In this document: positions 1-5,764 of the stretch, piece by piece | Position numbering within the stretch: position 1 is the first letter of the stretch | How the letters are laid out: each line of letters starts with the position of its first letter | Source: Methylophaga sp. | GTDB lineage: Bacteria; Pseudomonadota; Gammaproteobacteria; Nitrosococcales; Methylophagaceae | Direction: 5' to 3' | DNA length: 5,764 bases | Assembly: GCA_002733335.1 (NCBI GenBank) | Contig: NVVK01000023.1 | Span: forward strand, 7,270-13,033 | Position numbers and translations under genes: made by a program | The notes under the pieces: generated by a model | The model's input: only the letters and a program-made list of their open reading frames with translations | Database searches by the model: none | Told to the model about the DNA's origin: nothing

Positions 1-422
1 CAGAACGAATTAAGAATAACAGTTGGGATCAGGCTTTATTGGGTGATTTCATGCTGTTATCTGGCACGAAAGCAAGTCTGTTTTTGGTTGAAAATGTAGA
101 CGAAACACTTATGTCTCGCTTGGCGACAATGGATATTCATCCTACAGGAGTGATGTGGGGAAGGGGACAAGCACAGAATACGGATGAAAGTTTAGCACTA
201 GAGCAGCAGGTATTGAGCCCGTGGCTAGCATGGAGAGAAGGACTAGAAAAACAAGGCTTAAGCCAAGAACGTCGTGCATTGCGTGTATTTCCGCGTGACT
301 TTCGTTGGCAGTTTTTAGATAATGCACAAATAGAAATTCAATTTTCATTACCAGCGGGGAGTTATGCAACAATGGTATTGAGAGAAATAGCTTTGTGTAG
401 TAATGCTCAACAGCGGAACTAA
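1..422 (+). CDS. truD: tRNA pseudouridine(13) synthase TruD, C-terminal part (5' end outside window)
   Basis: The reading frame is already open at the first full codon (base 3) and runs 139 residues to TAA at 420-422, so this is the tail of a longer gene. The visible protein matches my recall of the TruD C-terminus: a GDFMLLSGTKASLF segment, then DIHPTGVMWGRG, an RRALRVFPRDFRW stretch, and a final LPAGSYATMVLRE motif (TruD of E. coli has LPRGAFATSVLRE). TruD converts uridine 13 of tRNA-Glu to pseudouridine in the cytoplasm. The catalytic aspartate lies in the N-terminal part and cannot be checked here. A TTG at 39 and an ATG at 51 are internal codons, not starts, because the homology continues upstream of them. 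The next gene follows after 53 nt on the same strand. Identity is confident; completeness of the gene is unknown. Confidence 0.93.
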   Translation, partial: ERIKNNSWDQALLGDFMLLSGTKASLFLVENVDETLMSRLATMDIHPTGVMWGRGQAQNTDESLALEQQVLSPWLAWREGLEKQGLSQERRALRVFPRDFRWQFLDNAQIEIQFSLPAGSYATMVLREIALCSNAQQRN

Positions 423-433
423 TAGGCTATTAG
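419..433. repeat. 15-bp palindrome over the truD stop codon
   Basis: CTAATAG-G-CTATTAG is a perfect inverted repeat of 7-bp arms around one base, and it overlaps the truD TAA. As RNA it could form a 6-bp stem with a 3-nt loop, but it is AU-rich and no U-tract follows, so a terminator is unlikely. It could be a protein-binding site ahead of the DUF1223 gene or a chance palindrome. No function is claimed. Confidence 0.35.
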
Positions 434-475
434 GTGATCTAAATATTGATTAATATCATGAGCTAGGGTGAAATT

Positions 476-1249
476 ATGACGTTTATATTTAAGAAAAGTA
501 TGTGGGTTCTGCTGTTATTGCCACTGTTAGCTGTTGCTCAAACATGGCAAGCAGATAGCGGTGTTCGACAAATAGCCGTGTTGGAATTATTTACCTCTGA
601 AGGCTGTGGTTTGTGTCCGGCAGCTGATCGTTGGGTACATGATTTACCGAATCAAGGAATAAGCAATGAGCAATTGATTGTATTGGGTTTTCATATTGAT
701 TATTTGAATGATAAAAAGGGTTGGATTGATCGCTTTTCTAGTTCCGTTTTTGCAGATAGACAGCGTCAACAAGCACGCATTAATTTATACCAATCCATTT
801 ATACGCCCGAATTTGTAATCAGTGGTGAAATTGTTCATAACTGGGAAAAATATGCAAAAGATGTGATTCACGCGGTCAATAAATTTGAACCTGAGGCGAA
901 CATTGAATTAAGCGTGTCTCAGCAGAATAACGAACTTGTAATTGACAGTCATATCGGTGTTAAAGGGGCGGATAACCGAAACTATTCGGTATTGTATATC
1001 GCTATAACAGAAGATGATATTAGTAGCGTGGTAACAGGTGGTGATAATGCGGGTACGACATTTAATCATCAACATTTAGTTAGAAAATGGTTGGGTCCTT
1101 TCCCTCTTGATGAAAAAGGTGAAACAGAGCTGTCTACCTTAGTCGAACTCGAGGATGACTGGCGTTTGGACAAATCACATGTAGTAGCCGTAGTGCAAAA
1201 TTTAGATGATGGCTTTGTATTACAGGCATTAGAACTTTCCTTAAAATAA
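476..1249 (+). CDS. Secreted DUF1223 family thioredoxin-fold protein with CxxC motif
   Basis: This 257-residue protein has an N-terminal signal peptide: basic residues K6-K7, a hydrophobic core at about 9-20, and a likely cleavage after A19-V20-A21. It should therefore be exported to the periplasm. The mature part starts with the DUF1223 hallmark VLELFTSEGCGLCPAAD, where C44 and C47 form a CxxC. It continues with LGFHIDYL, GWIDRFSSSVFADRQR and YTPEFVISG, where T110-P111 could be the cis-proline loop of the thioredoxin fold. GGDNAGTTFNHQHLVR near 188-203 is another family block. The family has no settled function, so a periplasmic thiol-redox role is inferred from the fold and CxxC. ATG 476 is preferred over ATG 500 because it keeps the basic n-region; AGGG at 465-468 is a fair ribosome site. 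cysG begins 11 nt after the stop, so the two are probably cotranscribed. Confidence 0.88.
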   Translation: MTFIFKKSMWVLLLLPLLAVAQTWQADSGVRQIAVLELFTSEGCGLCPAADRWVHDLPNQGISNEQLIVLGFHIDYLNDKKGWIDRFSSSVFADRQRQQARINLYQSIYTPEFVISGEIVHNWEKYAKDVIHAVNKFEPEANIELSVSQQNNELVIDSHIGVKGADNRNYSVLYIAITEDDISSVVTGGDNAGTTFNHQHLVRKWLGPFPLDEKGETELSTLVELEDDWRLDKSHVVAVVQNLDDGFVLQALELSLK

Positions 1250-1260
1250 TAAAGAATTAG

Positions 1261-2652
1261 ATGGATTATTTACCCTTATTTGTTGATGTGAAAAATCGAC
1301 CATGCCTTGTTGTGGGCGGTGGTGATATTGCTGCCCGAAAAGCAGGATTACTTCTGAAAGCACAGGCACGTGTAACCCTCGTTTCTCCTCGCGTTTCTAT
1401 AAGCACACAAGCATTAATTAATGCTGAAAAAATTCAATGGGTTAACGCTTTGTTTTCAGCTGAGTTGCTGAACGAATCTATATTAGTGATTGCGGCAACA
1501 GATGATGAAGATGTAAACCGTGAGGTTTATAAACAAGCAAAACAGCGTAATATTTTAGTTAATGTTGCAGATTGTCCAGCGCTATGTGATTTCATTTTAC
1601 CTTCAATTTTAGACCGATCACCGATTGTTGTTGCCGTGTCAAGTGGTGGGAAGTCGCCTATCTTGGCACGCCAATTACGTGCACGGCTAGAAACATTAAT
1701 TCCGCCTACCTATGGCCGATTGGCTGAACTTGTCGGCCGATACCGAGAGAAGGTACAAGATAAATTCCCTAAGATTTCAATGCGTCGACGGTTTTGGGAA
1801 TCTATATTGCAAGGCAAAGTAGCCGATCATGTTTTAGCGGGTAGAGAGCAATTGGGCGAAGAGGTGTTTCAAGCAATGTTGCAGAAAACACAGTCTGAAG
1901 AATTACAAAAAGGTGAGGTGTATTTAGTGGGAGCCGGCCCCGGCGACCCTGAACTATTAACCTTCAAAGCGCTGCGTTTAATGCAGCAAGCAGATATAGT
2001 ATTTTATGATCGATTAGTGAGTAAAGAAGTGTTAGCACTGGTTCGACGAGAAGCAGAACAAGTCTATGTCGGCAAGCAACGTGCATGGCATGCTGTGCGC
2101 CAAGAGGAGATCAATCAACTATTATTAGTACAAGCTCAACAAGGCAAGCGTGTTTTACGATTAAAAGGGGGCGACCCTTTTATTTTTGGTCGTGGTGGAG
2201 AAGAAATTGAAACGTTGGCGGCAGAAAATATTCCCTTTCAAGTCGTGCCCGGAATTACTGCTGCTTCAGGCTGTGCGTCGTATGCCGGTATTCCATTAAC
2301 ACATCGTGATTATTCTCAAAGTTGCACCTTTGTAACGGGGCAATTAAAACAAGGTGAGTTAGATTTAAATTGGGCATCGCTAGTACAACCACGACAAACG
2401 GTTGTGGTTTATATGGGATTAGCTGGGCTACCGGTGCTGACTCAAAAGTTACAAGACCACGGAATGCCTTCTACTATGCCTGTCGCATTAGTTCAACAAG
2501 GTACTACATCACATCAAAAAGTGTGGATCAGCACCCTTGCTGAAATAGCTGCATTGGCTGAACGAGAGCAACCAGTCGCACCTACATTAGTGATAATTGG
2601 TGAAGTGGTTAATTTGCATAACTCCTTGTCTTGGTTTGAAATTAAGGACTAA
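1261..2652 (+). CDS. cysG: Siroheme synthase CysG (precorrin-2 dehydrogenase / sirohydrochlorin ferrochelatase / uroporphyrinogen-III methyltransferase)
   Basis: This 463-residue protein is a full-length fused CysG (the E. coli enzyme is 457 residues). It turns uroporphyrinogen III into siroheme in the cytoplasm: two SAM-dependent methylations, NAD-dependent dehydrogenation, then iron insertion. Residues 1 to about 210 are the dehydrogenase/chelatase half. They show the NAD-binding VVGGGDIAARKA (17-28), AATDDEDVN, D104 in NVADCPA (matching the catalytic aspartate) and S128 in VAVSSGGKSP (matching the serine phosphorylated in Salmonella CysG). Residues from about 218 on are the methyltransferase half, with LVGAGPGDPELLT, D250 in YDRLVS, K272 in VGKQ, RLKGGDPFIFGRGGEE (300-315), VVPGITAASGCA and M385 in VYMG. 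The start is supported by N-terminal similarity to E. coli (MDYLPLF against MDHLPIF). The ribosome site upstream is weak, which suggests translational linkage to the DUF1223 gene 11 nt before it. No key residue appears to be missing. Confidence 0.97.
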   Translation: MDYLPLFVDVKNRPCLVVGGGDIAARKAGLLLKAQARVTLVSPRVSISTQALINAEKIQWVNALFSAELLNESILVIAATDDEDVNREVYKQAKQRNILVNVADCPALCDFILPSILDRSPIVVAVSSGGKSPILARQLRARLETLIPPTYGRLAELVGRYREKVQDKFPKISMRRRFWESILQGKVADHVLAGREQLGEEVFQAMLQKTQSEELQKGEVYLVGAGPGDPELLTFKALRLMQQADIVFYDRLVSKEVLALVRREAEQVYVGKQRAWHAVRQEEINQLLLVQAQQGKRVLRLKGGDPFIFGRGGEEIETLAAENIPFQVVPGITAASGCASYAGIPLTHRDYSQSCTFVTGQLKQGELDLNWASLVQPRQTVVVYMGLAGLPVLTQKLQDHGMPSTMPVALVQQGTTSHQKVWISTLAEIAALAEREQPVAPTLVIIGEVVNLHNSLSWFEIKD

Positions 2653-2683
2653 TCTTATATTGCAGGAAAGGTAAGTAACGCAA

Positions 2684-2713
2684 TTGTTCTTATGGTCTAA
2701 TAAAAATTATATT
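2684..2713 (+). promoter_or_regulatory. Candidate sigma-70 promoter upstream of the TonB-dependent receptor gene (distal)
   Basis: TTGTTC (2684-2689) and TATATT (2708-2713) are separated by 18 bases. The -10 matches the consensus at five of six positions and the -35 at three of six. Transcription would start near 2720 and give a leader of about 100 nt beginning at the inverted repeat 2721-2744. The region is AT-rich, so such matches arise easily by chance. Confidence 0.3.
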
Positions 2714-2720
2714 TATCACA

Positions 2721-2744
2721 GTTAGAAAAGGAATTTTTCCTAAC
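2721..2744 (+). repeat. Imperfect inverted repeat in the cysG-receptor gap
   Basis: GTTAGAAAA and TTTTCCTAAC can pair as 9 bp with one bulged C, around a 5-base loop. An alternative nested fold is AGGAA-TTT-TTCCT (2729-2741). It lies 69 nt after the cysG stop. No U-run follows the stem, so it is a poor intrinsic terminator. It could be a weak terminator for cysG, a leader hairpin of the receptor mRNA, or an operator. Confidence 0.35.
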
Positions 2745-2787
2745 GGCAACTAGGATTTATTCTGATAGTATCGCTCGTGATCAAAAC

Positions 2788-2793
2788 TATAAT
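2788..2793 (+). promoter_or_regulatory. Candidate -10 element (TATAAT) close to the receptor start
   Basis: This is an exact TATAAT hexamer. I see no convincing -35 at 16-18 bases upstream (the best spaced hexamers there match poorly), so it would need an activator or be fortuitous. Transcription would begin near 2800, just before the purine-rich ribosome site, leaving a leader of about 25 nt. If real, it excludes the upstream GTG at 2777 as a start for this transcript. Confidence 0.3.
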
Positions 2794-2800
2794 AATTTTT

Positions 2801-2813
2801 AAGAGAGCGAGAG
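2801..2813 (+). promoter_or_regulatory. Purine-rich ribosome binding region of the receptor gene
   Basis: AAGAGAGCGAGAG holds two Shine-Dalgarno-like cores. GAGAG at 2809-2813 lies 11 nt before ATG 2825. AAGAGAG at 2801-2807 lies 8 nt before an in-frame TTG at 2816. Either start gives essentially the same signal peptide (three residues' difference), so the region supports initiation at 2816-2825 rather than at the upstream GTG 2777, which this purine tract follows rather than precedes. Confidence 0.45.
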
Positions 2814-2824
2814 CGTTGCAGATT

Positions 2825-5128
2825 ATGAATTTACCCCACAAACGATCAATATTATCACTGATAATATTGAGTACCCTTACAAGCACTGCTTTTTCAGCAG
2901 AAGACAGTGTTGAATTAACAGAAATTGAAGTCATTGGTACGACACCACTACACGGTGTTGGCTTACCCGCCGATCAAATAGCGAGCAATATTCAATCTGC
3001 AACAGCAGAAGAAATTGAAAATAGTCAAAGCTTAGACATTAGTGATTTTATGAACAGCACGTTGAATAGTGTCAGCATTAACTCTGCTCAAAATAATCCT
3101 TTCCAACCTGATTTACAGTTTCGTGGGTTTACCGCTTCACCGTTAGTGGGAAATTCACAAGGTTTATCTGTTTATGTGGATGGTGTGCGTGTTAATGAGC
3201 CATTTGGTGATGCCGTTAATTTTGAACTTATTCCTCAAGCAGCGATTGCTAGTATGAATTTAATGCCTGGCTCTAACCCCATTTTTGGCTTGAATACGTT
3301 GGGTGGTGCTATTTCAATTCAAACAAAAAATGGTTTCACACATCAAGGACACAGCTTAGAAACTTATGGTGGTTCATTTGGCCGCTGGTCAACTACAGTT
3401 GAGAGTGGTGGCAGTGATGGCAACCTTGCCTACTATGTGACAGGCTCACATATTGAAGAAGATGGCTGGCGAGATGAATCAGAATCAGATATTGATCAGC
3501 TATTTGCAAAAGTAAGCTATCAAAATGAATCCTCCACATTAGATTTTTCATTAATGGGCGTAGATAGTGACTTAAACGGTAATGGTGCATCTCCCGTTGA
3601 ATTAGTGAAAATAGATAGAGAAGCCGTATTTACGTACCCAGATAATACACAAAATGAACTACGTATGTTGTCATTAAATGGCTCGCATTGGTTGAATGAT
3701 TCTTTATTATTATCGGCAAATACCTATTTCCGAAAAAATGATCGTGAAACGTTCAATGGTGATGGTGCGGAACTTGAATTTGATGGTGCCGGCGATCTTG
3801 TTGAAGAAGGTGAAACAGATAAGTTAGAAGATGTAAATGGCAATGTTATTAATGAAACAGATTTAGGCAGCCCAGATGATGATGATTTGGCATTGAATAA
3901 TACCAGCACTACCGAGCAGGATAGTTATGGCTTAAGCGTGCAATTTACATTTCTTAATGCGTTATTTGACAAAGAAAATCAACTCATTGTCGGTGCTAGT
4001 TATGATAAATCAGATGTTAATTATACTGCGAATTCTGAAGTGGCGGTTTTTCGTGCAGATCGAGGCACAAATGGTACCGATGTTCTGTTAGCTGAAACAG
4101 CGGTGGACGGTAAGATTGATACTAAAACATTTGGTTTGTTTTTTACTGACACCATTTCTATGACGGATAAATTTGCTTTGACGTTGGCAGCACGTTATAA
4201 CCGTACAGAGATTGATATTTCTGGTACGAGTGGAAATGGTGAAACAAATCTAAATGAAAGAAATGAAACGCATGTTTTTAATCGCATTAATCCATCACTA
4301 GGCTTTACTTATGCAATGAGTGAAACAACAGGAATTTATGGTGGTTATAGTGAATCTAATCGTGCACCAACCCCATCAGAATTAACCTGTGCTGATGCAG
4401 CTCATCCTTGTGCCCTACCTAATTCATTCTTGAGTGATCCACCCTTAGATGATGTGGTTGCTAAAACATTTGAAGCGGGTGTGCGCGGTACAATGGGTAA
4501 TGTGAATTGGTCATTTGGCTTTTTCAACACAACACTTAAAGATGATATTCTTTTCTTCCCAGACACAGATGCCCCTGCAGGACAGCTGAATGTAGGTATC
4601 TTTGACAATGTAGATAGAACTCAACGCAAAGGCATTGAATTTGGTTTGTCTGGAAAACGTGAAAATTTAACGTGGACAGCAAACTACAGCATGATAGATG
4701 CAACGTATGAAAGCAGTTTTGGTTACATTGACCATGAAGGTGATACCCAGCGTGTAACAAGCGGTAATAGCATTCCCGGAATCCCTAAAAACAATATAAA
4801 AATTGGCCTTGATTATGCGTTTACACCTGCATTTTCTTTAGGAATGAATGCTTCTTATCATTCTGGTCAATATTTCCGTGGTGATGATATCAATGAAGAT
4901 GATCAGCTAGACGGCTATGGCGTTGTCAATTTGCATAGCCGATATAAGCTTAATAATAATGTCGAGTTTTTTGCAAAAGTGGATAATTTGTTTGATTCTG
5001 AATATGAAACCTTTGGGATTTATGGAGAACCCAATGAAGCACCTGGTGTACGTTCGTTAACGGATGAGCATTTTGTTGGCACCAGTGCACCACGTGCAGG
5101 TTGGATCGGTATTAAAGTTTCAATGTAA
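2825..5128 (+). CDS. TonB-dependent outer-membrane receptor, ligand unknown
   Basis: From ATG 2825 this is a 767-residue receptor. An in-frame GTG at 2777 would add 16 residues but would bury the signal peptide behind a basic extension. Residues 1-25 are a signal peptide (basic KR at 6-7, hydrophobic core, cleavage after AFSA). A TonB-box-like segment, LTEIEVIGT, lies at 31-39. The plug spans about 50-170 with the typical QFRGF (98-102), GLSVYVDGVRVNEPFGD (113-129) and FGLNTLGGAISIQTK (154-168). The rest is the 22-strand-type beta barrel with alternating aromatics, the NLFDSEYE block near 721-728, and a C-terminal strand ending GWIGIKVSM. Residues 312-366 form an acidic insertion with DDDD at 351-354. 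C522 and C529, in RAPTPSELTCADAAHPCALP, probably form an extracellular disulfide loop that I recall from other uncharacterised receptors. Such proteins import siderophores, cobalamin, metals or other ligands using TonB-ExbBD; nothing here identifies the substrate. A PepSY protein follows 121 nt downstream. Confidence 0.93.
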   Translation: MNLPHKRSILSLIILSTLTSTAFSAEDSVELTEIEVIGTTPLHGVGLPADQIASNIQSATAEEIENSQSLDISDFMNSTLNSVSINSAQNNPFQPDLQFRGFTASPLVGNSQGLSVYVDGVRVNEPFGDAVNFELIPQAAIASMNLMPGSNPIFGLNTLGGAISIQTKNGFTHQGHSLETYGGSFGRWSTTVESGGSDGNLAYYVTGSHIEEDGWRDESESDIDQLFAKVSYQNESSTLDFSLMGVDSDLNGNGASPVELVKIDREAVFTYPDNTQNELRMLSLNGSHWLNDSLLLSANTYFRKNDRETFNGDGAELEFDGAGDLVEEGETDKLEDVNGNVINETDLGSPDDDDLALNNTSTTEQDSYGLSVQFTFLNALFDKENQLIVGASYDKSDVNYTANSEVAVFRADRGTNGTDVLLAETAVDGKIDTKTFGLFFTDTISMTDKFALTLAARYNRTEIDISGTSGNGETNLNERNETHVFNRINPSLGFTYAMSETTGIYGGYSESNRAPTPSELTCADAAHPCALPNSFLSDPPLDDVVAKTFEAGVRGTMGNVNWSFGFFNTTLKDDILFFPDTDAPAGQLNVGIFDNVDRTQRKGIEFGLSGKRENLTWTANYSMIDATYESSFGYIDHEGDTQRVTSGNSIPGIPKNNIKIGLDYAFTPAFSLGMNASYHSGQYFRGDDINEDDQLDGYGVVNLHSRYKLNNNVEFFAKVDNLFDSEYETFGIYGEPNEAPGVRSLTDEHFVGTSAPRAGWIGIKVSM
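2846..2870. repeat. Perfect 11-bp inverted repeat inside the receptor signal-peptide codons
   Basis: TCAATATTATC and GATAATATTGA are exact reverse complements around the spacer ACT. The repeat begins 21 nt after the A of ATG 2825 and falls in codons for the hydrophobic core. In mRNA it would form an 11-bp, mostly A-U hairpin just after the start codon. In DNA it has the symmetry of an operator. It contains GATAAT and ATTATC hexamers, the units of Fur boxes, but arranged in the reverse order to the classic site. Confidence 0.6.
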
Positions 5129-5141
5129 ATAGAGCTTATGT

Positions 5142-5181
5142 TGTGGTTTCGCTTGCCCTGTCTTGGGCTAGCGAAATCACA
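5142..5181 (+). terminator. Long stem-loop after the receptor gene, possible terminator
   Basis: The arms 5142-5158 and 5165-5181 pair over 17 positions, with one G-U pair and one T-T mismatch, around the 6-base loop TGTCTT. The stem next to the loop is GC-rich (GCCC/GGGC). It starts 13 nt after the receptor stop, which suits a transcript end. However, the bases after it are CGTTAGAAG, not a run of T. It may act as a mRNA 3'-stabilising or processing hairpin, or an inefficient terminator letting some transcription reach the PepSY gene. Confidence 0.55.
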
Positions 5182-5190
5182 CGTTAGAAG

Positions 5191-5218
5191 TTGCGGTCTT
5201 TACTTAAAGCCCTTTAAT
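5191..5218 (+). promoter_or_regulatory. Candidate sigma-70 promoter of the PepSY gene
   Basis: TTGCGG (5191-5196) and TTTAAT (5213-5218) are 16 bases apart. The -10 matches five of six consensus positions and the -35 three of six. It sits just after the hairpin and would give a leader of about 25 nt with AGAG (5237-5240) as the ribosome site, 9 nt before ATG 5250. The match is modest in AT-rich DNA. Confidence 0.3.
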
Positions 5219-5249
5219 TTATTAATAAACTAAAATAGAGAATAGAAAA

Positions 5250-5762
5250 ATGAAAAGAATACTCATTGCTTCAGCGATATTAATGACAGCCAGCACATTT
5301 GCAATGGCTGGCTCCCATAATCCCCATCAATTTGAGAAATGTATGGAAGCGGCTCTAGAAGAGCGTCCAGGTACTATCATCAAAGTTGAATTTAAAAATG
5401 AAGAAGGTGCGCATATGTACGAATTTGATATTCGTGGCACAGACGGCGCTGATTGGGACGTAGAATGTAATGCACATCGCGGTTTGATTTCTGAAGTTGA
5501 ACGCGAAGTTGATAATGTAAATCACCCTTTGTTTAAAGCTAAAATGAAAATAAGTGAAGCAGATGCCCGAAAAATAGCCTTAGCTATTTATCCCGGCGTG
5601 ATTACAGAAGTGGAATATGAAATTGAACCTAATGGTGCTGCGTCATATGAATTTGATATTGTTACCAAGATCGCGGGTCACGAAATGAAAGTTGAAGTAG
5701 ATGCTACTTCAGGTGAAATTGTTGAAGCAAACCGTGAACTTTGGCAGATTGGTTTAGAATAG
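5250..5762 (+). CDS. Small secreted protein with two tandem PepSY domains
   Basis: This complete 170-residue protein has a signal peptide (KR at 2-3, hydrophobic 4-18, cleavage after A18-M19-A20), so the mature form of about 150 residues should be periplasmic. Two PepSY-like units follow, at about 28-87 and 100-164. They align with an offset of 75-76 residues: PGTIIKVEF with [14 protein letters not shown] (57-61) with YEFDI (133-137), and GLISEVERE with GEIVEANRE. The second unit carries the typical helix start [11 protein letters not shown] and the strand [13 protein letters not shown]. PepSY domains are known from M4 peptidase propeptides and from envelope and sensor proteins; no catalytic motif is present, so this is a binding or inhibitory protein by inference. 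The only two cysteines, C31 and C73, both fall in the first unit and may form a disulfide. The protein is strongly acidic. The receptor gene lies upstream on the same strand; what follows is outside the window. Confidence 0.85.
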   Translation: MKRILIASAILMTASTFAMAGSHNPHQFEKCMEAALEERPGTIIKVEFKNEEGAHMYEFDIRGTDGADWDVECNAHRGLISEVEREVDNVNHPLFKAKMKISEADARKIALAIYPGVITEVEYEIEPNGAASYEFDIVTKIAGHEMKVEVDATSGEIVEANRELWQIGLE

Positions 5763-5764
5763 TT

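Noticed and set aside
142..372. Minus-strand open frame inside truD
   Set aside because: It is antisense to a well-supported coding region, has no recognisable domain and no reason to be translated.
454..459. TATCAT as a -10 for the DUF1223 gene
   Set aside because: There is no -35 at a proper distance, and a start site near 466 would leave only about 10 nt before the ATG and cut into the ribosome site.
2764..2782. Fur box near GATAGTATCGCTCGTGATC
   Set aside because: It agrees with the 19-bp Fur consensus at only 11 positions by hand count and has little internal symmetry, which is close to what AT-rich DNA gives by chance.
2653..2824. Cobalamin or other riboswitch upstream of the TonB receptor
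   Set aside because: I looked for the B12-box and the conserved core elements expected before btuB-type receptors and did not find them; the gap of 172 nt holds only short AU-rich repeats.
2740..2934. Minus-strand 64-residue open frame over the receptor upstream region
   Set aside because: It overlaps the receptor start and signal peptide, shows no ribosome site or family similarity I recognise, and its composition fits a shadow frame.
3393..4760. Several minus-strand open frames within the receptor gene
   Set aside because: They are short, mutually inconsistent and low in complexity (for example Ser-rich, the complement of the acidic loop), so they are shadows of the receptor frame.

Overview
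The window is an AT-rich stretch (low-to-moderate GC by eye) of a bacterial chromosome with five genes, all on the + strand. The proteins point to a Gammaproteobacterium: a TruD C-terminus, a fused trifunctional CysG siroheme synthase that aligns from its first residues with the enterobacterial enzyme, an outer-membrane TonB-dependent receptor, and periplasmic signal peptides. I cannot fix the genus. Codon use looks uniform, and I see no transposase, integrase, tRNA, rRNA, CRISPR array or other mark of a mobile element.

Layout. Bases 1-422 hold the C-terminal part of truD (tRNA pseudouridine-13 synthase); its start lies upstream of the window. After 53 nt comes a secreted DUF1223 thioredoxin-fold protein with a CxxC motif (476-1249). 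Only 11 nt later cysG begins (1261-2652). These three genes run head to tail and could share a transcript. A 172-nt gap with candidate promoter elements and a small inverted repeat follows. Next is a TonB-dependent receptor (best start 2825, end 5128) whose signal-peptide region carries a perfect 11-bp inverted repeat. A 121-nt gap with a long 17-bp hairpin separates it from a small secreted protein with two tandem PepSY domains (5250-5762), which ends two bases before the window does.

How the genes may work together. CysG makes siroheme, the cofactor of sulfite and nitrite reductases. The DUF1223 protein next to it is probably a periplasmic thiol or redox protein of unknown substrate. The receptor and the PepSY protein look like a separate envelope module: outer-membrane uptake of an unidentified ligand plus a small acidic periplasmic protein. 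The ligand cannot be read from the sequence. An acidic insertion in the barrel and a conserved-looking disulfide loop are the most informative clues.

I found no clear evidence of a wholly new system. The points most worth a second look are the perfect inverted repeat inside the receptor's signal-peptide codons, the receptor-PepSY pairing, the acidic loop, and the DUF1223-cysG linkage.
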